NCBI GenBank assembly: GCA_036320915.1
Contig: JAXBDG010000010.1
Coordinates: 2,046,001 to 2,110,000, forward strand
Direction: 5' to 3'
Length of the DNA stretch: 64,000 nucleotides
Source of the DNA: Linnemannia elongata
Taxonomy: Eukaryota; Mortierellomycota; Mortierellomycetes; Mortierellales; Mortierellaceae
This document shows, in pieces, positions 21,500 through 32,993 of this stretch; the first letter of the stretch is position 1; every line of letters begins with the position of its first letter. Position numbers and translations under genes: made by a program. Under the pieces are notes generated by a model, which was not told where the DNA came from, did no database searches, and saw only the letters and a program-made list of their open reading frames with translations.

Positions 21500-24400
21500 T
21501 CAATCGTCGTTATCAATCAACCGGCTAAGGACACGAAACACATCCGTCAGAGAAACAACACCCACAGCACACCCACTATCATTCACAACCCACATCCTAT
21601 GGGCCTTGGTCGCCTGCAGCTTCGACAACGTGTATCCAAACGTTGACTTTGCATTCACATCCAGCACAGGGTACTGGTCCTATTCGGTGCAAGGGTATGT
21701 AGATAAGTGGGTAGAGGGGTGGAGGAGGAGAGGGTAAAGGTACAACAATAAAAATCAAACACAGAAAAAATTAGCGTGATTGACATTAGACTGGAATGAG
21801 TTTCTACGTGCATGCAAGCACACACTACACCATACACACGTTCTCATTTCTGATTGAGATAATGCCTCAGTCATGAAACACAAATATACAAAAAAAAGAA
21901 GAAACATACCTCGCCACTTTCGACGCCCTGAGAGAGACGGATTTTGCACACCAGCTGAAAGCACGTAATCCACAGCCATGATGTCCTCAAATTCTTCATA
22001 ATATGCTATCACATCCAAATAGACAAGAGACAAGCAGGCGGAATTAGATGTTTGCAGATAGGTTTGGAACAAAAAAAAAAAAAAAAAAAAGGGCTGAGCA
22101 AAGATCATTCCACCAGTAGAATCCACGCGATGTTCTCTCTCTCCCTCTCCCTCCCGCTGAATAAAGTACCTTGATGTCGGTCATACTGATGTTTCCAAGG
22201 AGAACTCCCTGCTCGTCCAGCACAGCAAGCGACGATACACTATTCGTGCCTAAATGAAACAAAATGAAATGAAAGGTAAAAAATTAATTAGCTTGTCAGT
22301 TATCTCTTCCCCGATCATTTCAATCAACACCCATACATGTGAATGACATGGCATAGGAGATGGACATACTCATGCTGATAAGGGCATCGAGGACTTTTTC
22401 ATCGCCATTAACCGAAAGCACCCTGCCGTTCGAAAGACCGCACTGTTGGAGACTCTTTTGCATCACGGGCTGGAGTTGGGGGTATTCGCTCAGCTATTCC
22501 ATGCCGATAGTAGTGACAATAGAAAAAAAGACGGTGTTGTTAAAGGATGATCACCTAGCAAACTTGGTCCTGACACAAGGCAAGCAAGCAAGCACATGAT
22601 GATACGTACATGCCGCATGAGATAGTCCAGAGTAGACGACTGGGACAAGATGCCCTTCATGTTTCCCTTTGTATCCATGACCGCAACTATCATAATATGA
22701 ATGAACAGTGCTATCGTCAGTACATTTACCTCATCCAAAAAGCATCCTAGAGAGACAACATCACGTCTCCAAAGCAAAATAATAAGACCAGCGAAGAAAA
22801 ACTCACCTCGGTGAATGCCTGTACCAAAGTCATGTACAACGGCGCCCAATCTCGTTTCTTCCAGCACTGTGCAGAATGGATCCTTGCCCGACAAATCTAC
22901 TCATGGTATTCGTGTAAATCAACAGCACAAGATAAATAGGTCATTAGTGATCGGTCAAATGGTAGCAGTTCATTATCCTAGGATGAATTGCAATGTATCC
23001 TATATGCCCGCCTCCAGACACCATACGGGGACCCATTTTTATGCATGCTACTTGTGGTTCTTGTGCCTCTGTGAGCCGAAACAAAGTTGCAGGAATCGTG
23101 TACGCCAACAAACCCGTTTATTTTTCTCACACCTTGCATCATTCAAAATACAAGTTTCTTGAAAACTCGTTAGTGTGTCCCCGTATTATTTTCCACGCAC
23201 CGAAGTAGACAAGAACACAAACCATATCTTCTCCCTCCTTTCTCTTTCCCTCTCTCTCTCTTTCTCTTTGCACGTCGTCATTCCCTGTATCCAACCTACC
23301 AATTCATCAACAAAGACAACCCAACGTGCTAACCCACAAAACAAAACAACAGGTACCCCTCTTGCAAATAACCTGAATGACATCCCCTTTCACTTTCGCG
23401 CCATCTGTCTTCACAACTTCCCTATCGATCATCACTTTATCACCAGCACCAATCGATCCCCACCATCCTCTCAACACCCATTCCCCCCAGATCCTAATCC
23501 AAACGATTGTAACACCCACTTCCCAATTCCTTATCCCTCCCACTTCCTTCATTTATGTGCGCACCAAGGTGCAATAATTACCTGAAGCAAGTTTGACGGG
23601 GACGTTCTGGGACCGACTAGTCCGCTGAATCAGGTCCCGCATCTCCATGGTCTGATCCTCAAGTGGCACATCCATCTTCTTGAGGAGTAACAACAGGTAG
23701 GTCATCAAATCACCATAATCAAACATCCCCACGAACATCTTCTTGACGCTGTCGTATACCGGTGCTGATGTGATTCCGTTCTTCAGCAGGACCTAATTCA
23801 AAGTATTCATATCATGATTATTGTTAGGGTTGGGATGTTCCTGTGTCTGGAGCCCTGGTTTCCTCTTCCTCTCCTCATCCATGACATTATGCCTCGGAAA
23901 GAAAACATCCTGCTGATTGTGCGTGCGGTGTCCAGATGAAAAAGTCCCATGATCGTGTTCCAACTGCCTTTGTCCTTCCCGCATGCCTGCAAAAAAAAAA
24001 AAAGCCTAGTCTCTTGTCGCAGTCCAAAGCACCCCCACTTCCTTCCAACGTTCCTGTCCGTTACGTCCAAGAGGTGACTCATGCCGTCTCTAATGGCCAA
24101 AAGGCGGGCGAACATGTATCACTGTCTCGTGGGAGGGTACAACCATCAGCTGGGCGCCCCTTCTTTCTCTTGGTGTGCTTTGTTGGTGTTGGTGTTTTAC
24201 CTCGCAGGCGTCCTCAACTGTGGCATCAGCATCACTAACAGTTCAAGTAAAGAGTGATCACGGTGTTCATCAGTCAACTCTCCAAACTCATTCACTCAAC
24301 CTAAACAATAAAAAAAAATAACGCGTTTTCGTGTCTGTGTATCCTAAAAGACATTAGGATAACCAAGAAGAACGGGAGAGAAGGAACCTAACTTACATAG

Positions 24401-24524
24401 TAACGAGGGTCTGTTTCTCAACAAGGCTACCAGCCTTGACCATAGTCCAGTCATGACTGACGGTTGTCAGCCCTTCGCGATGCCGGAGGTGGTTGTTCTG
24501 GAGTACTCTGTCGCTGGTGCTCAT
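21500..24524 (-). CDS. SDS23: SDS23/Moc1 family CBS-domain protein, nine exons
   Basis: Exons are 24397-24524, 24201-24234, 23582-23792, 22807-22896, 22610-22686, 22370-22493, 22170-22249, 21910-22005 and 21500-21679. The total is 1020 bases, 339 residues, and all phases close. Four CBS repeats form two Bateman modules. Recognisable parts are FDYGDLMTYLLLLLKKM, LGAVVHDFGTGIHRVAV, KGILSQSSTLDYLMRHL, LSVNGDEKVLDALISMS, SVSSLAVLDEQGVLLGNISM, QGVESGEDQYPVLDV and LQATKAHRMWVV. These match the yeast Sds23/Sds24 and fission-yeast Sds23/Moc1 pattern, regulators of PP2A/PP1-type phosphatase action in mitosis, stress and starvation. It lacks the long Ser-rich N-terminal extension of the yeast proteins. 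The intron after exon 3 (685 bases) is the longest spliced here. All eight acceptors are TAG. Confidence 0.9.
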
Positions 24525-25053
24525 GTTCGTTGTTGTTGGGAGGGTTTAGAAAGATTGTTGTAGAAGGTTGATGGTGGAACGAAGGAAAGGAATGAAGGAA
24601 TGAAAAAGTGTTTGAATAAAGTGTCGTCTTTTATTTGGCTCAGTGAAAGAGAAAAAGAGAGAAAGGCCAGCCAAAGAGGGTACAAAAGAGAGCTTTTCGT
24701 TATGTGAGTGCGGACAGACAAGCCAGCCAAGAGAGCGCGGGTTGTTTTTTCTTGTCCCACCGCCTCGACTCTCTTTCTCTCCCCCCCTCTCTCGAACAGA
24801 CACCAGACATCATTCAGCCAACCAACCGATTTCCTTCACTTACTTCCTTCTCTCCTTCCCTCATCTTCCTGCAAGACCGACGCTCGACTTTTGCCCAAAT
24901 CCACTCACTCATACCCCCTTCAAAAATAGCACTCACACGCTCTGGAGCTCAACAATCAACAAACGGACAACTTCCAACAGGGGTCGAACATAACGGTCGC
25001 AAAACACAAAAAAAAGCTCTCTACGTCCCTCATCCATGTCTCGCACTCGCAGC
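24525..25053. other. Intergenic: SDS23-like promoter and Arb2-like 3' flank
   Basis: Promoter of the SDS23-like gene and 3' flank of the next minus-strand gene. CT-rich on the plus strand. No gene seen. Confidence 0.5.
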
Positions 25054-27594
25054 TCAAGGCTTTGCCCCCTCAGCAATCTTCAAACGACCCATATCCAACT
25101 CTTCGACCTCCTCATTATTAGCAACTTCCACCATCTGCGACTTTTCCTTAGCTTCCTCCTCTGCCGCATAAGCCGCATAGCTGTCATCCAGAACTTCATC
25201 CTGGATTGTAATCACCACCGTAGTCGGGTCTCGCTCATCCCTTGGCAGCAACAGATCCTTATATGTTGAGAATGTGTTATCTCGGTCCTTGCGCACGTCA
25301 AAGAACTCAAAGATAATCGGCAATCCGTCCAAGATCGCGAAATCAAACTGTTGTGTTCCGGTCTTGTAACAGTTGCATCCAGAGTGGACCCTGAACTCGA
25401 CCTGACCCTTCTCCTCTTCTCCCGATTGAATAAATGCGGCTGCGTTCTATACGTCCATATAGAGGCATATCGAGAAAAAGGTCAGCTTAGGCCCAGTCAA
25501 GCAGATAAGGGAAGCTTACAGCTTGGACGCACTCAAGAAAAACGAGGGTTTGTTGCTTTTTTGTCTTGCCGCTGTCTGACTGCCCACATATGGAATCAAG
25601 CAACAAAGAAATCTTTGTGATGCGAAACAAGTGAAAATATAAAACGTACCAAGGACCACCACTTCTGGAACGAGAGGTCAGGGTAGCTGTCAATCGAGTG
25701 CACGCCTTCAATCAAAGCAATGCCCCCAACTCGATTCTTGAACATATCAACTATAGGTAAAAGACGTTGTGAACAAGAGTTAGATACCATCAGGAGCCCG
25801 AGGAGTTGGTACTGGTGCAGGCAAATAAGTTCGAACAAGGGTGGGCATCCTTACATTGCTTGAAGAGGGTGTGGAGCAAGGCGTGGGCGCCGTACTTGTG
25901 TGCAATGAAGAAGAGTTTCTTTGACGCCATCTCCCTATCAAGAGCACCAAAGGGTGATCATTAGCATCGCACCCAAAGACTTATAAGTTTGGACGAACGC
26001 ATTGCATCAAGAAGTCAAAAAAGGTTGGTTCTTACGGGACAAGGGTGCTCAGCACATAGTCAACATGCTCTTCAGGCGAATTCAACTCTACACCATCCAA
26101 AGTTAATAGGTGTTAGAGTAAGGAACCGTTGGTAGCAGTTTGTTCATTGCCTTCGATGCATTCATGCGCAAACTGAGGCTGTCAAAGTACTTACTGGGGA
26201 TCATAGGGACATCGACTTTTGAAGGGATGTCAACCTGTTTGAAATCATAGAAAGCATGGTTTCGCGTTAGTCATTGCCTCATCTCGCCCCAAGATAAAGC
26301 GCCGTATATATTGACAAACAGCCAGGGAGAAAAAAGGATAACGTACGGATGCTTTGCCGTCCACGAACCAGTGCGCATTTGGGTTCAAGATGAGGACCCC
26401 ATAGCCCTCTGAGCGCGCTTGTTTGACCACCGACAGCATGGATCCACCCTATTGAGAGCACGATGGATTATGTCGAGGTTAATTTCATTTTGGTGGCGTC
26501 AGTTCAACTGAGCTATTTGCTCAAGAGGAACAAGTCAGGATAGTCAAAAAGTACAAGTCTAACTTACGTCCACGTTCTCATTGCACAGCAATCGGCGAGA
26601 CCAAGAGCCTAGACTATATTCAAGTCCAACAAGGTAGTGGTAAGACTGCGTTCATCCACACGTTATCCCTTCGTCTAGGGAACAAAAATGACAGACAGGA
26701 CTCACATCTCCATCGTGTTGGGAATCAGGACCAGCACGCGGTCGCAAGACTTAAGATCGGTCCTATTTGATTACAATGAGAAAACGATAGTGACGTCAGG
26801 TACCTAGTCAGAACCAGCCCTACCTTTCAATTGACAGAGGGTCAATTCCCAGTCTGATAGCTAAGCTCTAAGTTCACTTACGACACGAGGATATTCGCTT
26901 GTGGGGATGTGTTATCATCGTCCTTGATCCAGAAAGGGACCTTTTGGCGGACGATATCGCACTCCTTCTCTAACTGCTCGATTATGACCTTCATAATCGC
27001 CTCTGTTGTGTTCACAGAAAACAAAAGCGAAGGGGCATCAATTTGGTGGCAACATCAAGCTCATGTCCTGTTTCCTGATAGGTGAAAAAAAGAGCCTCTA
27101 TTATAAACGACCTGATGGCGCAAGTGTTGATGTGGATAATTTACCTGTCAAGGCCCGTCCATGTGCTTCCTGGTAGGACCTGTTCTTGGCCTTCAAGTCA
27201 AACGTGTAAGGCTTGCCTGTCATAAATAGCACAGAACAAAAGAACAAAAACAGAATGGTTAGTTAGGTGTCTATTATTTCGCGACAACACTTGAGCATGT
27301 CAACACCGCGACTGAACCGAGAGTAATGTGTGCCAATAGAGAGAACAATAGGGTCGTTTAGGTGCGCAGAGTATGAGTCGTCGAAGTAATAAGAGTAATA
27401 TAGAGGGTTTGACGCGTGTGAAGGAGAAGTGATAGTTATAGTTGTGTTTTAGTGGTGGTGCTATGTAGCTTTCTTTCATTTGCTTTACCATCGGTGTCGA
27501 CGAGCTTGCGTTGCTCGTTGATGGTGTACTGCATTGCCTCGAGGGTGTCACCAAAGACGGGGGAGGGTGCCTTTTTGACTCTGTGTCTGTACAT
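25054..27594 (-). CDS. Arb2/FAM172A-domain protein, eleven exons
   Basis: Exons are 27489-27594, 27145-27216, 26882-27002, 26706-26762, 26568-26613, 26347-26448, 26195-26234, 26036-26087, 25855-25934, 25650-25750 and 25054-25446. The total is 1170 bases, 389 residues. Family landmarks are TLEAMQYTINEQRKLV, RVLVLIPNTMEILGSWSRRL, CNENVDGGSMLSVVKQARSE, GYGVLILNPNAHWF, LNSPEEHVDYVLSTLVP, LFFIAHKYGAHALLHTLF and GGIALIEGVHSIDSYPD. The fold is alpha/beta-hydrolase-like. Fission-yeast Arb2 acts with Arb1 and Ago1 in small-RNA heterochromatin, and animal FAM172A/ARB2A is linked to Argonaute and splicing. At the would-be nucleophile elbow the sequence is A-H-K-Y-G (Lys212) where animal homologues have Ser, so hydrolase activity is unlikely. 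The tail after residue ~340 is acidic. A role in RNA silencing is inferred from the family only. Confidence 0.88.
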
Positions 27595-29093
27595 GGTTGG
27601 TGCTTGTTGAATGAATGGAAGGAATCTTGATTCTGCTCGATGTGTGTCGACGCTTTGTATGCGTGAATGTGTAATTCGGAGGGGAGATGTGGATGTGAAA
27701 TAAAAGGTTTCCCCTGTATGTCGTTGTGAGAGTCTAAGTTGGGAAGAAAAGAAGAAGGGACTAAGGGGCAGTATGGTACATTGTCGCTAGAAAGAATTGA
27801 CTCTGCATGGCCGTCACACGGGAGAAACGAACAAAAGGATTTTCCTTCGTGTGATAGATGTATCTTGTATGCAATGCATCCTAGTCCACCCATCTTGCTC
27901 ACTCGAAGGGCTTATTCATATTCACTCACCCGACTCCTTCTCTTCTCTTGCTTATTATTACCATGCAATAGGCTACTCCCTGAATACATGCACTCTGTGA
28001 AGGCTGTAAAAACGGGTATTTATCTTGAGGATGGGACAGGTATATTTGGTGGCGCATGAGTGCATTGCTTTTCTTCTAGCTCTTCTGAAAAAAAAAAAAA
28101 AGGGTCGCATGAATCCTGAAATGATGCCAACCATCACCCTTGAAAATTATGTACGAGAGATGAGGAGGAAGGAGACGGTAACAGAGAGGGACTGACGGTA
28201 AAAAGGCGTGGAAGTGACGACCAACCAGCCATGCTGTTTTGTTGCATGTACCATCAGTGCCCTGCCCTGGAATCTGGTATATCGACAAGACTGTGTGTGT
28301 ATGTTTTGGACGGGGTGATAATTGTTGTGTGCATGGTTGGACACATACCATGCTGCGTGGGTTGTTCACCGATCGATGATGGCATGTCCTGTGTCTATGT
28401 CTCTGTCGAAAGGATATAAATATTGTGTATGTGTATGTGTTCCCTCTGTCTTTTCCCTGTTTCCCTGTGTTGACCAATGAGCCAATGGGATCACACTCAC
28501 GACCCAGGGAGTGAAGGGAAGAAGGGAAGGGAAAAGGCCATGTTGATAAATTTTGTGGTGGGCATTACTTGACCTGACAAGATCGACGGACGAGCGGGTA
28601 GAAAGTGGAAACTTATTTTTCCCTTTTTATTTTTATGGGCTCGTAATAGAGGGAAGAAGGAGAGGGAGAGGGAGGGAGGTACAGGTCCCCACGCCTATAC
28701 GAACAATTATCAAGAGTGAAGGGAAGCAAACATCAAAATTGCAGTTCTGGATGGGTCACTGACAGTAACGAATGCAGGCAGAGTGATGAGAGAGAGAGAG
28801 AGAGAGAGATATGAAGGAGTGATGATACAAAGTGAAAAGAAGCTTCATCAGTTGCAAGGGTGCGATAGGGTGGTGATAAAATGTGTGGCACGGTCTGGAA
28901 GTCAAATATTTCTGAGAGACAGTGCCCAGGGTCAGGGAACAGGGCAGGGAAAGGGGGAGAGGGAGGAGAAAGGGAAGAAGAGGCGACAGAAGGTCAAGGA
29001 AGGAAGGAGGTCAAAGAGAGCAGAGGGAAAGGAGGGAAACAAAGGAAGGGTCGGACAACCAACAGAGACAATCCAAAACAGACAGAACAACAG

Positions 29094-29124
<31 letters not shown>
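29094..29124. repeat. Homopolymer A31
   Basis: A run of 31 adenines in the gene-poor region. Confidence 0.95.
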
Positions 29125-29125
<1 letters not shown>

Positions 29126-30407
29126 CCCGCACTTGACGCATGAAATGAATTGTGTTTATGTATGCATTCGCTGTTATTCAATTCAAACAGACATTAAGAA
29201 ACTTTATTATCTTTGGCTCCTCAATCTGTCGATTGCCTTTCTTTTTTCCTTCTTTCCCTTTTTTTCCTTTCTTCTCTCCTTCTTGTCTCTTCATTGACAA
29301 TCGTCGTTTTCCCTCCCTTTCTCTATCCCTCTCCCTCTTTATCTTCTCATTCACTCTTCTTCACTGCCCTTCCATTACAATCCTCTACTCGATCTCACAC
29401 TCACTCACAAACACTCATTCCTCCAAAAAAAGACCTCTCTTCAACCACAACACTCTTACGCCCTCGACACCTCCATAAGTAATCGACCAACAACTCTGTT
29501 CCCTTCAGGTAATTCACTCAAGCCTTTTTCTCCTCCCATTCTCTCGCTCATTCATTCGCCTTTCAGCATAATGCCCTATTTCACTTCATGTCAACGAGTT
29601 TCCATTATAAAAGAGAGAATGATAGAATCAGAGCCATGGCGCCACTAGAGCTTCTTTCACTTTTTTTTTTGTTTTGTTTTGACTCTGTCTCCGGCTCTTT
29701 ATTATCGTTTGGGGGCAGGAATCAAAATGCGCTTGGTTCTATTATCCGACGGTCAGTCATCGTACTTCCCAAATGCGGACTGACTCCTTTTAGCTTCATT
29801 TTTTTTGTTTTTTTTTGTGTGTGCGTGTGTCTGTTTGATTCTTTTCCAACGTCGCAGAAATGTGTTTGTGGACAAGCATAATTGTCATTTGTTACTCAGT
29901 CAGTCATGTTTATTCATTTTTTTATTTTTTTTTATTTTTGGGGGAGGGAGAGAGAGAAGGATTAAAGAAGACCACATATCCAAAAGGGAATACAGCAAGG
30001 AAAAAAAAAGGGAGGAAGGCAGCACATACATACACACACGCGCACTCACATATTGGTCATCTCTTGGATTTGGTCGGTCTGTATGATGTGTGTGTGCAAG
30101 TGTGGATGTGTGGATGTTGTTTCGATGCATCGTTGGCTTCCTTTTTATTTCCCTGGGGGGAAGAGGGGAGAAGGGGAAGGAAGGAAGGAGGAAGAGGTCT
30201 AAGAGAGGGTGGTGTCCCCTTTTGAAGCTTTGAGGCATTGAAAGAAGAAGCAACCTGAACCGAAAGAAAGAGAGGATGAGGAAGGAAAGCTAACATTCAC
30301 CATCCAACCCATCAGCAACACATCAGCGACCATCACCCTCTATCAGCAGCGAACAAAGAGACGCTATCCCACACAGACACAGACACATACACAATCAGGA
30401 CCAGCCA

Positions 30408-30409
<2 letters not shown>

Positions 30410-30441
<32 letters not shown>
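30410..30441. repeat. Homopolymer T32 (first)
   Basis: A run of 32 thymines upstream of the zinc-finger gene. Confidence 0.95.
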
Positions 30442-30442
<1 letters not shown>

Positions 30443-30550
30443 TTACTCTATCTCTAAGAGTGTCTCAGACAGCATCCATCCACTCAGTGGTCATCCAGCA
30501 AAAAGAGTCAGCCCCCCCTTTTCCCTTTTATTCTTCTTCTGTTTCCGTTT

Positions 30551-30552
<2 letters not shown>

Positions 30553-30584
<32 letters not shown>
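30553..30584. repeat. Homopolymer T32 (second)
   Basis: A second run of 32 thymines, only 111 bases after the first. Confidence 0.95.
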
Positions 30585-31756
30585 CTCGTCTTTTCCAAGA
30601 GACGACAAAACAAAAACCCAAAAATATCACTCGAACAGGGCCACGCAGCAACACTCTCTCTTTTCTGTCTTCTGCTCAACTCTTTTTTTTTTTATTTTAT
30701 TTCTTCCTCACTTCTCTCGCTCTCTTATTATTCCCTCTCTTTCTCACTCTTCTCTTTTCATTCTTTCCTTTCCCTTTCTTTCTCTCTTTCTTTCTTTCTC
30801 TCTCTCCTTCCTTCCTTTCTTTTTTTTCACTTTCACCCCTGCCCATCGACCAACTCACTCTCACTCTCGCTGCTGCTCTTACTCACTCACTCTTATTCAT
30901 ATTCTCACTCTCACTCCCACTTCCACTTCATCACTTACAGCCTATCCTTCCTTCATACAACCACTGCCACTACTTCAACAAAAGCGACTAAGACCACCTG
31001 GAGCGACACTCCTTACCTCAAGAAACAAACCATGTATGTAGCCTCTTCACTCCTCTTTCTCATCCTCATATCTTCCCCTGCAACATTGTCTGTGTGTGTG
31101 CGTGTATGTGTGCCTGTCATCTTCTTTTCCCTCCCTTCCCTTTGTATGGTCAACAACGGCGGTTTATTCTGTAACAACAATTGAGCACATGTTGCGTGTG
31201 TGTGCAAGCGAGTGGAAATAACAAAGAAAAAAAAAAGAGGGAGAGTGCAAATGGATTATTGATTACAATAATAAACAGGGACCCAAGAAAAAAGTGAGAG
31301 AAGAAAAACAAAAACAACAACATAAGACACGAAGGCACAGATATGACATCCAAGCGTATCCAGTAATAATTATTGTAATATTTTTATTGCCGATTCAATA
31401 CTCTATCGTCCATTGAATCGATAATGTCCCTTCTCTCCTCTCCCCCTTTTCTTTCCTTCTCTCTTTCCCTTTCCCTCCGCTGTTCATACATCTCTCTCTT
31501 TAAGAGTGTGTGTGAGTGTGTATGTCTTTGCTCTGTTTTCCCTCGCACACTTTTTTTTTTTTTTTGTCTCTCGCATCCCCCCTTTTCCCCTTCCCTTCTT
31601 TTCCCTTCCCCTCCTTTCCCTTTACTTCCCATGTCTTCTCTCCGACTACAAAACGACAAATACGTATCATAAAAACCCAATCCATCCAACTTTTTTTTTC
31701 TTTTTCTTCTTTGTTGATTGATGGCCAACAACAACAATTGTTGTTGACAAACCCCT

Positions 31757-31762
<6 letters not shown>

Positions 31763-31790
<28 letters not shown>
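31763..31790. repeat. Homopolymer T28
   Basis: A run of 28 thymines. It pairs in principle with the A29 run that begins 66 bases later, so the two could form a hairpin. Confidence 0.95.
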
Positions 31791-31856
31791 ACGTTTTTCT
31801 ATTTCTTATGCCCAAGTCAGTTGGGAAAGAAGGAAAGGGGGGTTGAGTTTGGAAGG

Positions 31857-31885
<29 letters not shown>
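31857..31885. repeat. Homopolymer A29
   Basis: A run of 29 adenines, complementary to the T28 run just upstream. Confidence 0.95.
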
Positions 31886-31887
<2 letters not shown>

Positions 31888-32993
31888 CAACAAATGAGGA
31901 ATGAATTGAATCCAAACAAACACTCTTATTCAATTGGAGTTGTAATAACATAACAAACAGGAGAGTGTGTGTAATGTTGACCCTTTTTTGTATCTATGCT
32001 TTGTCTGTGTATCTGCGTCGTTGTATTCGTGACTCTCGCTCACTCTCATATTCTCCTCTGTCATTCTCAAAAAAAAAAAAAAAAAATATCGGTTCCAATC
32101 TTATTGGATACAAACAACAGACACCACCATCCCATCCCACAAACACAATCCACACATACACTCCCCTTTGGCCATTACCCCTCTGACAGTTGTTCACTCT
32201 TCTTTAGTGTCCTTCTTTCCTCATCATCCATCATCAGCCCTTGATATCTATCTACTCCACATCATTGACAATTTCATTCTCTGCCTTGTGTATGTTTATA
32301 TACCCCTTGTTTTTCTTTTTGTTTCCCTTGCATTCATCTGTATGTATATCTGTCTGTCTGTCTTCCATCCACTCTCTATCTCTTTCTGTTATGTCTTTGT
32401 CCCTTTCTCTTCGCCATGAAGCAAGGAACCAAAGAAGAACACCACATCCCCCGCGCAAACAAACAAACAAACAGACACACAAACAAACAAAACCCAACCA
32501 CAGAGGAAAATAGACCAATGATGGTTGTACCTTCCCTTCAGTTTGACTAACGACTTTTTTTTGTCTTCTTTTCTTCTTTTCCCTTTCGCCTCTTCCTCGT
32601 CTCACTCACTGCTCACCAATTCTTCAATTGTCTGTCCACCCTTGTGTGTTTTGGCTCTGTTTGATTTCGTTCTTGGCTGTTATTATCCCCTTTTTCCCGC
32701 TCGCTCTCAGAATAGCACATTTTTTTGTTTAGTTCGTCCGCTTTTTTTTTTTTTTCTTTCTCTTCTCTTCTCTTCTCTCTTTCCTTTACCTGCCTTCTTC
32801 TCTTCTCTTATTCCTTCTTTCCGTCCTTACGCTTGATCTGCACGCACCATCGATCCCCTACTGTCTGTCTCCGTCCGCCTGCCTTTGTCCTTTCTCGTTT
32901 ATCTGTCTTGCCCTCTCCCTCCGTCCATACAAGAACAAACAAACAAAAAAGAAGCCCCTCACGTTGCACCACCAATCACATCCCCTCTTGCCC

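Larger units (their letters stand above)
27595..32993. other. 5.4 kb gene-poor region rich in homopolymers
   Basis: Divergent region between the Arb2-like gene and the zinc-finger gene. I see no protein with recognisable content on either strand. It carries runs of A31, T32, T32, T28 and A29 plus several shorter ones, GA repeats near 28790-28810, long CT-rich blocks at 29230-29480, 30690-30840 and 32540-32830, and a CAAA repeat near 32457-32490. The CT blocks on the plus strand fit the promoter and untranslated leader of the zinc-finger gene. A GTATGT donor-like site at 31034 could end a non-coding first exon. Confidence 0.5.

Noticed and set aside
31031..31184. 50-codon frame MYVASSLLFLILISS that looks like a signal peptide
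   Set aside because: It is followed by low-complexity sequence and a stop. The ATG overlaps a better explanation as a GTATGT splice donor of a leader exon.
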